A DNA stretch of 64,000 bases, from contig CAXXXS010000002.1 in assembly GCA_963665085.2 (NCBI GenBank), forward strand, positions 1,302,001 through 1,366,000, in the 5' to 3' direction. Below the pieces are notes generated by a model. That model was not told where the DNA came from, did no database searches, and saw only the letters and a program-made list of their open reading frames with translations. Shown here piece after piece: positions 1-7,978 of the stretch (position 1 is its first letter; each line of letters opens with the position of its first letter). This stretch comes from G963665085 sp963665085 (GTDB lineage: Bacteria; Bacteroidota; Bacteroidia; Bacteroidales; JAAAOM01). Both the position numbers and the translations under genes were made by a program.

Positions 1-238
1 CAATGAATCCACCTCCTCCGATATTACCTGCAGTAGGATATGTTACGGCAAGAGCAAAAGCTGTAGCTACAGACGCATCAATTGCATTTCCCCCTTGTTT
101 AAGAATCTCAACTCCAATGTTAGAGGCTATTTCACTACTTGATGCCACTATTCCATTCTTCGCATATGTCTGTGCATTGAGGTAATGGGATTCAGACATT
201 GAGAAGAAAAGTACAAGGAATATTATTAGGTGTTTCAT
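1..238 (-). CDS. ggt: Gamma-glutamyltranspeptidase, N-terminal part (runs off left edge)
   Basis: Only the first 79 codons lie in the window, reading from ATG at 238 toward base 1. A hydrophobic signal peptide of about 22 residues (MKHLIIFLVLFFSMS, cleavage near LNA-Q) is followed by the conserved start of the gamma-glutamyltranspeptidase/Ntn-hydrolase fold: NGIVASSSEIAS, then the motif ILKQGGNAIDASVATAFAL and TAGNIGGGGF. In the family this precursor is exported, cleaves itself into two subunits and transfers or hydrolyses gamma-glutamyl groups of glutathione in the periplasm. The catalytic Thr is in the second half, outside the window. It follows trpB on the same strand with a gap of about 180 bases, so co-transcription is possible but not shown. 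The family call is firm; activity cannot be judged. Confidence 0.9.
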   Translation of the reverse strand, partial: MKHLIIFLVLFFSMSESHYLNAQTYAKNGIVASSSEIASNIGVEILKQGGNAIDASVATAFALAVTYPTAGNIGGGGFI

Positions 239-269
239 TCTATGTTTCTTGAAATAATTAATTGTAATT

Positions 270-295
270 CAAAAGATTCGAATACTATCTTTTGA
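270..295. other. Short hairpin between trpB and ggt
   Basis: TCAAAAGAT (270-278) and ATCTTTTGA (287-295) form a 9-bp stem with an 8-base loop. It lies downstream of trpB and upstream of ggt on the minus strand. There is no clean U-tract on either side, so a terminator role is only a guess; it could equally be a leader hairpin of ggt. Confidence 0.3.
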
Positions 296-415
296 GAATT
301 TCCTGTCAATTGTATTTTTATGCGGGAGTTGATGATTTGAATATATAACAAAAGGAACCGCTAATCTTTTATTCTTTTTACGATCCCTTGTGTTATGTAA
401 TTTTGTATTTATCTG

Positions 416-1618
416 TTATTTATCTGGTAAACCAAAATTTTCAACAACAAAATCAATGTCTTTATCTCCTCGTCCACTTAAGTTAACCAGAATTGATTTT
501 TGAGGCTGTTCTTTTGCTAATTTAAGGGCATAAGCAACAGCATGAGCACTTTCTAGAGCAGGGATGATTCCTTCTAAACGGCTTAATTCGTAGAAAGCAT
601 CAATTGTTTCTTCATCATTTATAATGTCGTAGTGAACAGACTTTAAGTCTTTTAACATGCTATGTTCCGGACCTACGCCAGGATAATCTAATCCGCTGGC
701 TACAGAATATACAGGAGCAGGTTCTCCATTTTCATCTTGCAGTGTGTAACATTTAAAACCGTGAATAATTCCAGGAGTCCCAAAAGTCATTGTTGCTGCA
801 TGGCCCCCTATTTCCAAAGAGCGGCCTGCTGGCTCAATGCCATGAAGTTGACATTCTTCGTCATCAAGAAATGCTGTAAATATTCCCATAGCATTACTTC
901 CCCCTCCAACGCAAGCTACAACGTTATCTGGTAATTCTCCTGTCATATCAAGAAACTGTTCACGAGCTTCTATTCCTACTACTCGCTGAAAATCCCGAAC
1001 CATCATTGGAAATGGATGTGGGCCAACTACAGAACCTATACAGTAGATTGTATTTATTGGATCTTTAAGATATGCTTCAAAAGCTGAATCAACAGCTTCT
1101 TTCAAAGTTTTTAATCCATGAGAAACAGGAATAACTTCGGCACCTAAAATTTGCATTCGAACAACATTTGGGTGTTCTTTTGCAATATCAACCTCTCCCA
1201 TATGTATTTCGCATTCAAGACCAAAATAAGCAGCTGCTGTAGCAAGGGCTACACCATGTTGACCAGCACCTGTCTCAGCAATCAATTTTTTCTTTCCTAA
1301 ATGTTTTGCAAGAAGTGCTTCTCCCATACAGTGATTAAGCTTATGTGCCCCTGAATGGTTTAAATCTTCACGCTTAAGATATATCCTTCCACCATATTTT
1401 TCAGACATACGGGCACAATAATACACCGGAGTTGGCCTTCCCTGGTAATGTTTTCTAATACTACGCAATTCTTGTATAAAGTTGTGGGATTTACTTATAG
1501 TGTGGTATGCATCGGTTATTTTTTTCATTTCAACCTCTAGCGCTGGTGGTATAAAGGCTCCTCCATATTCCTCAAAGAAACCTTCACTATTCGGGTACTT
1601 TTTAAAATAATTACTCAT
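416..1618 (-). CDS. trpB: Tryptophan synthase beta subunit (solitary)
   Basis: PLP enzyme of 400 residues that joins indole and serine to make tryptophan in the cytoplasm. The PLP lysine is K93 in HSGAHKLNH, the catalytic glutamate is E115 in ETGAGQHG, the phosphate-binding loop is CVGGGSNAMG, and the C-terminal LSGRGDKD motif is present. Length matches the family (about 390-410). The family norm HTGAHKINN is altered here to HSGAHKLNH, and no trpA or other trp gene lies beside it; the neighbours are ggt and a hydrolase. This suggests a second, stand-alone TrpB that may salvage indole rather than the operon copy, but a split trp locus elsewhere cannot be excluded. The ATG at 1618 gives the expected N-terminus. 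The enzyme family is certain. Confidence 0.95.
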   Translation of the reverse strand: MSNYFKKYPNSEGFFEEYGGAFIPPALEVEMKKITDAYHTISKSHNFIQELRSIRKHYQGRPTPVYYCARMSEKYGGRIYLKREDLNHSGAHKLNHCMGEALLAKHLGKKKLIAETGAGQHGVALATAAAYFGLECEIHMGEVDIAKEHPNVVRMQILGAEVIPVSHGLKTLKEAVDSAFEAYLKDPINTIYCIGSVVGPHPFPMMVRDFQRVVGIEAREQFLDMTGELPDNVVACVGGGSNAMGIFTAFLDDEECQLHGIEPAGRSLEIGGHAATMTFGTPGIIHGFKCYTLQDENGEPAPVYSVASGLDYPGVGPEHSMLKDLKSVHYDIINDEETIDAFYELSRLEGIIPALESAHAVAYALKLAKEQPQKSILVNLSGRGDKDIDFVVENFGLPDK

Positions 1619-1845
1619 AATACTATATTTTATAAATTTTTTTGATTAAGTTTTATTTATGGCTGCTAAATGTAGCTATTTTTTCTTTGTCTGGTTCATT
1701 AAGAAATGATTCGTAAAGTTTTTTTCAAAATAAAATTTATTCTTAATCATATAGTGCATAAGTATCTGGCTAATTCTTATTACAGTTCAAGATAGAAACA
1801 GCATAAACATATTTTACTGGAAACAATACTTATTTGAGCTCTTGA

Positions 1846-2784
1846 TTATAAATGTGCGTTAATCCATTTCAAAATATCCTTATAGACTTCATCTTTTATA
1901 TCTTCGTTTAGAACCTCATGTCTAAACCCCGGGTATAGTTTTATATTAATATTTTGAAAATTTGCTTTTTTCAGTTCTTTATATGTTTGTTTTACACCTT
2001 TACCAAAATTTCCAATGATATCATTTTCTCCACTGATAAATAGAAATGGCAACGTTTTGGGAATATCTTTCATCCATCCTTTTCCTGTAGCTTTGGCGTA
2101 AAGAGAAAATAACGTATAAAATCCATTATTCGTAAAATCAAATCCACATAATTCATCTTCAATATAAGCTTTTCTGTTTGCAAGATTAACACTCAGCCAA
2201 TTCAGCCCTACATCATTCTTATCTTTTGAAAATTTTCTGTTGTTTACCTTGTTGAAGATCTTGTTAAAAGCAGTACGATAATGGGGATAGAACTTATTTA
2301 GCAATGAAAAATAACCTCTAATCAATTTACCCCCAATTAGTCTTCCCCCTGTACCTACGATAATTGCGCCATCAAAACTATTGCCTGCTTGTTGGAGCAA
2401 ACATCTAACAATAAATGACCCCATAGAATGGCCCAATATAAAATGTGGAACTGCTGGATATAAGGAATTAATATATTCCGCCATTGATCGTGCGTCATTC
2501 ACAACTTTTTTATCAGGACTTTTTAGTTGAAAAAAACCTAAATTATCTTTTTCTTTTACTGATTTTCCATGACCTATATGATCATAAGTTAAAACAGCAA
2601 TCCCATGGTTTGCCAGAAATTCTGCAAAAAAAGAATATCTCCCACTGTGTTCCTGCATTCCATGCAAAACTAAAATAGTAGCTCTTATCTCCCGGTTGTC
2701 CGGATATATTAATGTATAAAAAAGAGGTTGAAAATTAATTTCTTCATTCCCGATTGGTCTTAAGTCCGATTGATGTATTATCAT
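1846..2784 (-). CDS. Alpha/beta hydrolase, monoacylglycerol-lipase-like
   Basis: Protein of 312 residues without a signal peptide, so cytoplasmic. It has the order of the serine aminopeptidase/Hydrolase_4 fold: oxyanion region LVLHGMQEHSGRY, strand TYDHIGHGKS, nucleophile elbow GHSMGSF (Ser), a lid region rich in Tyr and Phe, acid in FISGENDIIG and the catalytic His in GFRHEVLNE. HGxxEHSxRY and GHGxS are typical of monoacylglycerol lipases and lysophospholipases, so an esterase or lipase acting on membrane-lipid breakdown products is likely; the true substrate cannot be read from sequence. It is upstream of trpB on the same strand with a 227-base gap and is probably a separate unit. Confidence 0.85.
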   Translation of the reverse strand: MIIHQSDLRPIGNEEINFQPLFYTLIYPDNREIRATILVLHGMQEHSGRYSFFAEFLANHGIAVLTYDHIGHGKSVKEKDNLGFFQLKSPDKKVVNDARSMAEYINSLYPAVPHFILGHSMGSFIVRCLLQQAGNSFDGAIIVGTGGRLIGGKLIRGYFSLLNKFYPHYRTAFNKIFNKVNNRKFSKDKNDVGLNWLSVNLANRKAYIEDELCGFDFTNNGFYTLFSLYAKATGKGWMKDIPKTLPFLFISGENDIIGNFGKGVKQTYKELKKANFQNINIKLYPGFRHEVLNEDIKDEVYKDILKWINAHL

Positions 2785-3040
2785 TTAATTATTGTTAGAA
2801 GAACGCTGAAAATTACAAAATAATTAATAGTATTTATCATTGAATTCTATTCATAATATTCTGAGATTGTGTAATAGATAGAAATTAAGTATTAAACATA
2901 AAATTTAAGCTGCTTTTTACCTTTCCGTTAGTCATTCTTTTCGCCGATTTTGTCATTACATTAAATTTTTCAGTCACAAAAAACAAACATATTTTAAAGT
3001 ATTTAGTATTACTTTACAGAATAAATTGTTACTATAATAT

Positions 3041-3286
3041 ATGGAAAAGTGTGATAAAATTTCGAAGTGTCCTATCTATAAAAATGTTTTAAACGAGGAT
3101 GAAGGATTAATAAGTACATACAAAAGATTGTACTGTGAGGCAGGAGAGGTTAATATAAAGAAATGTAAACGCTATCAGGTTTCCCAGGTGTTAGGTTCTT
3201 GTCCCCCCAATATATTACCAAATTCAAACAGAAGTATTGAGGAGATTGCAGAAATGATAAAAGAGATGGAGGCGAATAAAAAGTAG
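3041..3286 (+). CDS. Small Cys-rich protein, possible metal or Fe-S binding
   Basis: An 81-residue cytoplasmic protein with five or more Cys in a fixed pattern: CDKISKCP near the start, then YCEAGEVNIKKCKRYQV and GSCPPNILPN, ending in a short acidic/basic helix. The pattern CP(I/F)Y..., YC...CxRY..V, followed by P-x-x-(L)-x-PN resembles a small conserved module that also occurs as a domain in bacterial signalling proteins, where a role in binding a metal or cluster is suspected but unproven. It stands alone: the upstream hydrolase is divergent and the downstream mscS converges on it. The ATG at 3041 is the only good start. No function is assigned with confidence. Confidence 0.65.
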   Translation: MEKCDKISKCPIYKNVLNEDEGLISTYKRLYCEAGEVNIKKCKRYQVSQVLGSCPPNILPNSNRSIEEIAEMIKEMEANKK

Positions 3287-3304
3287 CCCCTAATCTTGCA
3301 GGAT

Positions 3305-3440
3305 AAAAAGAGGCTGTAAAAAAGTCAATTATTGAAAACATCTTGACGCTCGATAAAAAGATTAACTGTTCATCAGTGTCTCATCGAGTTAAGTCAAGAA
3401 TATTTTCGGTAAAGATAGACTTATTTACAGTCTTTTTTTT
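3305..3440. repeat. Long imperfect palindrome, likely bidirectional terminator or MITE remnant
   Basis: The two halves of this 136-base stretch pair over most of their length. The outer arm AGGCTGTAAAAAAGTC (3311-3326) matches GACTTATTTACAGTCTTTT, and the inner arm TCTTGACGCTCGAT pairs with ATCGAGTTAAGTCAAGA, with small bulges. It fills the gap between two convergent genes, begins with an A-run and ends with T8 (3433-3440), so it can terminate transcription from both sides. The outer GAGGCTGT start resembles the ends of some insertion sequences, which would fit a small non-autonomous element, but this is only a resemblance. Confidence 0.6.
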
Positions 3441-3448
3441 ATAATATA

Positions 3449-4261
3449 TTAAGCGTTATGAACATGTATATCCATTTGAGGGAATGGGATATTAAGTCCT
3501 TCTTTAGCGAATGTATTATATACTTTTTCGTTTAAATCAAAGTATACCCCCCAATAATCCGGGGCCATAACCCATGCACGGACAACAAAATTTACAGAAC
3601 TATCTCCCAGTTCATTAAGGGCAACAAATACTTCCGGATCATTTAGTACCCTGGAATCTTCCTCGCATAGAGCTTTTAATATTTGTTTTGCTTTTTCAAC
3701 ATTATCGCCATAGCCAATTCCAAAAGTCCAGTCTACACGTCGTTTAGGTTCTGTAGAGAAATTTGTCATCGAAGAGGTAGATAAACCTCCATTTGGGATA
3801 ATAATGGTTTTGTTATCAGGAGTTTTCAAAATAGTATTGAATATTTGTATTTCCTTGACAATTCCCATATGTCCCTGTGCATCGATAAAATCTCCCACTT
3901 TAAATGGTTTAAAAATTAAGATCATTACGCCACCTGCAAAATTTTGTAATGATCCTGACAAAGCCATACCTACAGCCAAACCGGCTGCACCCAGTATCGC
4001 AATAAAAGAAGTCATCTCAATACCTACCATTCCAAGAACACTAATTACTAATAGTGTTTTTAAAAGGGCCCCAGCAATACTTTTTAAGAATGGTTTTAAA
4101 GAATCATCTGTTTTGCTTTTGTTTAGCATCTTTGTAAAGGCATTTACAAGCCCTTTAATTACCCATGAGCCAATTATCCATACAGCAATTGCACCTAACA
4201 GTTTAGGCCCATACTCTACGGCAATGCCGACAAGTTGTTCAATGATTGTGTTCATATCCAT
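3449..4261 (-). CDS. mscS: Small-conductance mechanosensitive channel, MscS family
   Basis: Inner-membrane channel of 270 residues that opens under membrane tension to release solutes after osmotic downshock. Three N-terminal hydrophobic segments are followed by the pore helix, rich in Gly and Ala (ILGAAGLAVGMALSGSLQN, then FAGGVMILIFKPFKVGDFI), and the beta domain with the family motif TIIIPNGGLSTSSMTNFS. The C-terminal alpha/beta domain ends in FPQMDIHVHN. Length is close to E. coli MscS (286). It is 30 bases downstream of the DUF3078 gene on the same strand and may be co-transcribed with it. Family membership is certain; the gating properties are not known. Confidence 0.93.
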   Translation of the reverse strand: MDMNTIIEQLVGIAVEYGPKLLGAIAVWIIGSWVIKGLVNAFTKMLNKSKTDDSLKPFLKSIAGALLKTLLVISVLGMVGIEMTSFIAILGAAGLAVGMALSGSLQNFAGGVMILIFKPFKVGDFIDAQGHMGIVKEIQIFNTILKTPDNKTIIIPNGGLSTSSMTNFSTEPKRRVDWTFGIGYGDNVEKAKQILKALCEEDSRVLNDPEVFVALNELGDSSVNFVVRAWVMAPDYWGVYFDLNEKVYNTFAKEGLNIPFPQMDIHVHNA

Positions 4262-4291
4262 TTTGATAAAAATTAAGTTGGTTAATAATTA

Positions 4292-5230
4292 TTAGAATTT
4301 ATAAGAAAAGCCTATCCCTAATACCTCTTTAAATTGAACTCTATCTTTAATCTCACTCTCTTCTATGATATCATCTTTGTTTTCATCTTTCCCAATTTTT
4401 GTGTCATAATCATATAGAAGATTAGTAAATAAAGTTGCTGAAATATATTTATTTACTTTCATGGAGATTAAAACTTCCCAGTTTATATCTACTTTGCCAG
4501 GGTTATCGAAGTAATTGGAAAACAAATCAATTTTTGACTGAGCTGTAATATTCTCCATTAAATCAATTTTATAAGAAAATCTTGCATATCCCCCAAATTC
4601 AATTCTCACTTTTTCTCCAGGATCAACACCAAATGCTCCTTGAGCTGACAAAGAATCATCATTTACTATTGTAATTTTTGATGTTATTGGCGCAATATAG
4701 GCTGAAAAATTATCAGTGGGCTTATAATCAAAACCAACAGATCCAAGTAAATATCCTGGTGCAAGAAGTTTAGAAATCACAGTTGAATCATCAGGATAGT
4801 TGTAACCTTTATCCATTTGCGTTTTAAAATTAAATAAAACAGCATAATACCAATTGTTTACAGCCTGCCTGCCAAATTTTGAGGTAAAATCAACTTTATC
4901 GTCTGATTTTCTCCAATTGTCATAAGATTCTTGTTTAATTGAACCATAAGCAAGATCCAGATAATTTTCCCATGTACCTTTTCCTTTTTTATAATTTGCA
5001 TAGAGACTTAAAAGTCCATTGGCTGCAACAGAATTCTCACCTCCGGCAGACCAATTTGTTAATGATGACTGAGAAAGATTAATGTTGATCGAACCTCCTT
5101 TTTTCCAACCATCAATAGTATCTTTTGATGTAGCCCTAATTTTTTTCTCTGCTTCAGTGACCTGGGCATTTACAACGAACGAGATACTTGTTATAAAAAA
5201 TAGAAATGTTAAAAAATATTTGTTTTTCAT
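4292..5230 (-). CDS. DUF3078 outer-membrane beta-barrel protein
   Basis: Protein of 312 residues with a clear signal peptide (LTFLFFITSISFVVNAQ) and then the diagnostic DUF3078 start: DTIDGWKKGGSININLSQ, SLTNWSAGGENSVA, and LDLAYGSIKQES. The rest is alternating amphipathic strands with aromatic girdles, ending in a terminal Phe (LGIGFSYKF), the signature of a barrel inserted into the outer membrane. DUF3078 is common in Bacteroidota and has no established function. It precedes mscS closely, which may hint at an envelope role, but this is weak. An upstream TAATTTTG box (5318-5311) may be its promoter. Confidence 0.85.
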   Translation of the reverse strand: MKNKYFLTFLFFITSISFVVNAQVTEAEKKIRATSKDTIDGWKKGGSININLSQSSLTNWSAGGENSVAANGLLSLYANYKKGKGTWENYLDLAYGSIKQESYDNWRKSDDKVDFTSKFGRQAVNNWYYAVLFNFKTQMDKGYNYPDDSTVISKLLAPGYLLGSVGFDYKPTDNFSAYIAPITSKITIVNDDSLSAQGAFGVDPGEKVRIEFGGYARFSYKIDLMENITAQSKIDLFSNYFDNPGKVDINWEVLISMKVNKYISATLFTNLLYDYDTKIGKDENKDDIIEESEIKDRVQFKEVLGIGFSYKF

Positions 5231-5310
5231 TTTAAGGGTTAATTATAAATTGATTGAAAATGATTTATTTACATTGAATAATAAGGCTTCATTTGTGATT
5301 GTAACGATTC

Positions 5311-5318
5311 CAAAATTA
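5311..5318 (-). promoter_or_regulatory. Putative -7 box for the DUF3078 gene
   Basis: On the minus strand this reads TAATTTTG, matching the Bacteroidota -7 consensus TAnnTTTG, about 80 bases before the DUF3078 start. No clear TTTG -33 box is found at the usual 19-21 base spacing, so the call rests on one element. Confidence 0.35.
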
Positions 5319-5360
5319 CGGTTTTATAACAAGTATGGGTAATTATTGTTCAGAAAAAAA

Positions 5361-5418
5361 ATAAAAAAAAGACTAAGGAACTTGAGGGATGGAAAAATAA
5401 ACGTGTTCCTTAGTCTTT
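5361..5418 (-). terminator. Rho-independent terminator of the 5459-6490 lipoprotein gene
   Basis: GTTCCTTAGTCTTT (5405-5418) and its exact complement at 5368-5381 make a 14-bp stem with a 23-base loop. On the minus strand it is followed by a long U-rich tract (A-run on plus, 5361-5370 and beyond). It starts about 40 bases after the lipoprotein stop codon. Confidence 0.8.
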
Positions 5419-5458
5419 AACAAATTTGTAGTTTAGTCTAATAGCACATTTCGCGTGT

Positions 5459-6490
5459 CTAAAAATTCAATTGTATTGTTTTGTCATTATCCATAGTCCT
5501 AATTTCAATTTCAGTCTCAATATCATAATAATTTTTTAATGTTGATAAATCAAAACATACTATATTTTCTAAGTATGTTTCACACAGATCCCCCTTAGCA
5601 TCATGGGAAAGCCAGAAAATAGGTTTTGGCAGTGGAGGTGTTGCACAAGTTATAGGGTACATTAGAAGTTTATATACATGATCTGTACATCCACCTGAGT
5701 GACGAATTGATATATATAATGTATTATCTTCTATGTAGGCTGTATCCATTTCAAGAGCATCGTTCGCATAATCGTCTAATGATCCATACAGGGAAATAGT
5801 CGTATAGGAGGGACATGTTTCACTTTCTACTTTATATATTTTTACTGTTTCACCAACCATACAAGCTGAAGACACTCCGTCTATTTCTTTATACCAGATT
5901 ATAACTTCTTGCCCATCATAAAACTGAACATTCGGCAATACTTCTATTGGTTCTAACTTATCGCCATTTTCAAGTATAATAATCCATCCACAACCGTCTA
6001 ATCCTGTATAATCCATCACAACACCATTAATTTCAGAATTGATCCCATCTAATTTATCTAGGTATTGAATGTATAATTGAACAAAATAATTTTCTTTTAT
6101 TATTTCATTACCATCAGGATATGGTTCTACAGAAACAAGATTAAAATATAAATTATCGAGCACAACCTCAGATGGCATTTGTTCACTCCCATGTGTATTG
6201 ATGTAAAAAATACCCTCACTCAATCCATCAAAATAGATCAGTTTTACTTTTGCATTACCTTCCCAAAAGCATTCTACATTTGTTGCACATCTTGATTCTT
6301 CTACATCATCAAATTTTATCCAGCTTTTTCCATCCTGCAAATAAATTTTCTCGTTAAAATGAATTGTAAGCGTATCTCCTTCGGCACTTTTTAGTAGGAC
6401 TTCTTTTGTGCCATTACCAGATGTTTTTTCTTTTTCGCAAGAAATTAATGCTAAACTAAATACGATGACAATAAGAATTATTTTTTTCAT
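5459..6490 (-). CDS. Putative lipoprotein, unknown function
   Basis: Protein of 343 residues with a lipoprotein signal (IVIVFSLALISCEKEK; lipidated Cys at about 18), so anchored in the envelope. Residues 30-120 contain the motif ESRCATNVECFWEGNA, found in a family of small Bacteroidota lipoproteins where RCP..VxCxWxG is conserved; the two Cys probably form a disulfide. A central part (VVMDYTGLDGCGWIIILENG) resembles small beta-sandwich lipoprotein domains, and a further region has paired Cys (GGCTDH, LMYPITCATPP). It therefore looks like two or three small disulfide-bonded domains in tandem. It sits 22 bases downstream of the serpin gene on the same strand, so the two are probably one operon, and both are lipoproteins. 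Confidence 0.7.
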   Translation of the reverse strand: MKKIILIVIVFSLALISCEKEKTSGNGTKEVLLKSAEGDTLTIHFNEKIYLQDGKSWIKFDDVEESRCATNVECFWEGNAKVKLIYFDGLSEGIFYINTHGSEQMPSEVVLDNLYFNLVSVEPYPDGNEIIKENYFVQLYIQYLDKLDGINSEINGVVMDYTGLDGCGWIIILENGDKLEPIEVLPNVQFYDGQEVIIWYKEIDGVSSACMVGETVKIYKVESETCPSYTTISLYGSLDDYANDALEMDTAYIEDNTLYISIRHSGGCTDHVYKLLMYPITCATPPLPKPIFWLSHDAKGDLCETYLENIVCFDLSTLKNYYDIETEIEIRTMDNDKTIQLNF

Positions 6491-6512
6491 GGTTAAATAA
6501 TTTTAGTATAAA

Positions 6513-7757
6513 TTATTCCTCAATTACAGGTTTTTCAACTTTACCAATAAACAGTAAGCTATTGCTCGAATTCTCCTGGATAATAAATAAAAAAGGTTTG
6601 TTAACCTGGAAATAAAACAAATCTTTTTGTTCACTTCCACCTACTGAAGTATATTCAAATTCAATTGCTGTAACAGCAGCAGCTTCAGTGCCTTCTTCGT
6701 TTACCTCAACAAATGATTTATGAATAACTTTTGATATTTCAATTGCTAAATCAGATATCGCCGAAAAATCTGCGTCTGCAAATGGTTTACTCATTCCAAG
6801 TGTGATTAAATCTTTTTTTAATTCTCTGTCGTAACTAAATTTTAGTTTTGGAAACTCAACATAAACATCCTTGTTATAAGCAAACTGATTGTTATAATTA
6901 CCCCAACCATTTTCTTTCAACTCATCAATAAGGTCTCCTGTTGTAACATTTGTATTTGGCAATAACACATACATGGAGAAGGCTCCGTCACCATATGGAA
7001 GCTCTGCTCCTCTGAAAAAATCATTTTCAGTATATTTTATTTTAGCTTCTTGTTTCATATACAATACATTATCTAACACATTGCCGTTTTCCTGGTAGAA
7101 AGCACCTTCTTCAGTCTGTTCCTTATCAAACTCATACTTCCAGGTACCGTTAAAATAAATCGCATTTATTAAGTACATAACAACGTCTGCTCCAATCTCA
7201 TCAATGATTTTATCGATCTTATCATTTGTTTTCGTTTTTACCCATTCGTTAATTATGTCGGCTGCTTCATCACTTCTAAAATCTAAAGTGTTTACTTCTG
7301 CATCAAAATATGTTTTGTTAACATCAATAAAATCTTGTTTAACAGGAAACCCATCGTCACTCCAGATAGAATTTGCAACATCCATTACAACCTTATCATC
7401 AAGCTCTTTCAACAAACTAATAATTGACTTAAAGTTTTCATTAATTTCATCTTTTGACAAATCATCAAAATGAAAAACCTGTGCAATTTCGTCGTAGGTA
7501 TCTCCTTCAGCTCCATTTAAGGCCATGCCAAAAGCAAAAGATATACTAAGGGGCGAAATAAAAAGATTTTCGTCTGCCTCAGAATCCTTATTTATTACAT
7601 CTAGTAATTCAATTCCAAATTGATTACTGTTTTCAAGAAGAACCTCTCCGGATTTAGTAAGTTTTAGTTCAGGGATATTATTCTCTGAGTTTTCTTTTTC
7701 ACAAGAAAAAAAGAAAACAATTATAATTGCGGTAATTATTTTACTTAATACTTTCAT
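6513..7757 (-). CDS. Serpin-family protease inhibitor, lipoprotein
   Basis: I place the start at ATG 7757 rather than further upstream at 7907, because it yields a clean lipoprotein signal peptide (KIITAIIIVFFFSCEKE). The protein is then 414 residues, the normal serpin size plus leader. Serpin landmarks are present: NLFISPLSISFAFGMALNGA near the start, NAIYFNGTWKYEFDKEQT in the middle, the hinge EEGTEAAAVTA of the reactive loop, and the C-terminal NKPFLFIIQEN and LLFIGKV. Serpins trap target proteases irreversibly; the Ala-rich hinge implies an inhibitory serpin. The loop after the hinge (IEFEYTSVGGSEQ) contains the bait bond, but P1 cannot be fixed. It is divergent from a sigma factor gene and heads an operon with the next lipoprotein. 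Confidence 0.93.
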   Translation of the reverse strand: MKVLSKIITAIIIVFFFSCEKENSENNIPELKLTKSGEVLLENSNQFGIELLDVINKDSEADENLFISPLSISFAFGMALNGAEGDTYDEIAQVFHFDDLSKDEINENFKSIISLLKELDDKVVMDVANSIWSDDGFPVKQDFIDVNKTYFDAEVNTLDFRSDEAADIINEWVKTKTNDKIDKIIDEIGADVVMYLINAIYFNGTWKYEFDKEQTEEGAFYQENGNVLDNVLYMKQEAKIKYTENDFFRGAELPYGDGAFSMYVLLPNTNVTTGDLIDELKENGWGNYNNQFAYNKDVYVEFPKLKFSYDRELKKDLITLGMSKPFADADFSAISDLAIEISKVIHKSFVEVNEEGTEAAAVTAIEFEYTSVGGSEQKDLFYFQVNKPFLFIIQENSSNSLLFIGKVEKPVIEE

Positions 7758-7804
7758 AATTAAAATATTTGTGTTTGGCTTTAAGATGAGATCAATATTA
7801 AAAT

Positions 7805-7840
7805 GGTTGCGTAAAATAAGAAATAAATCTTTACGCAACC
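7805..7840. promoter_or_regulatory. Perfect 11-bp inverted repeat in the serpin leader
   Basis: GGTTGCGTAAA (7805-7815) and TTTACGCAACC (7830-7840) are exact complements separated by 14 bases. The site lies 48-83 bases upstream of the serpin start, in the gap shared with the divergent sigma gene. It could be an operator or an mRNA hairpin. It is unusually GC-rich for this gap, and T4 follows on the plus strand. TTTACGCAAC occurs again at 10214-10223, upstream of another sigma gene. Confidence 0.5.
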
Positions 7841-7907
7841 TTTTCTGAGGAATACACATCAAATAGGATGAATAAGAAAAAGAAGGATGGAAAAAAGGAA
7901 CAATCAC

Positions 7908-7978
7908 TTGGCTATCAATTTAATTTAAAATAAGGTGTAATTTTGATAAAAAAAAAAGGATAGCTAATTGATAACCAA
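7908..7978. promoter_or_regulatory. Inverted repeat enclosing the start of the sigma gene
   Basis: TTGGCTATCAATT (7908-7920) and AATTGATAACCAA (7966-7978) are complementary at 12 of 13 positions, spaced by 45 bases. The second arm contains the TTG start codon of the sigma factor gene at 7968. A hairpin in the mRNA would hide the start and the AAGGA ribosome site at 7956-7960; alternatively this is a protein-binding site. Confidence 0.4.

Noticed and set aside
3804..4295. Plus-strand reading frame of 163 codons opposite mscS
   Set aside because: It is the complement of a conserved channel gene and has no motif of its own.
5405..5418. Terminator for the plus strand at 5361-5418
   Set aside because: The long A/T tract is on the side that gives U-runs only on the minus strand, and no plus-strand gene lies upstream.
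7758..7907. Longer serpin start at 7907
   Set aside because: The extra 50 residues are not a signal peptide and would bury the lipoprotein leader; the hairpin at 7805-7840 would then be coding.
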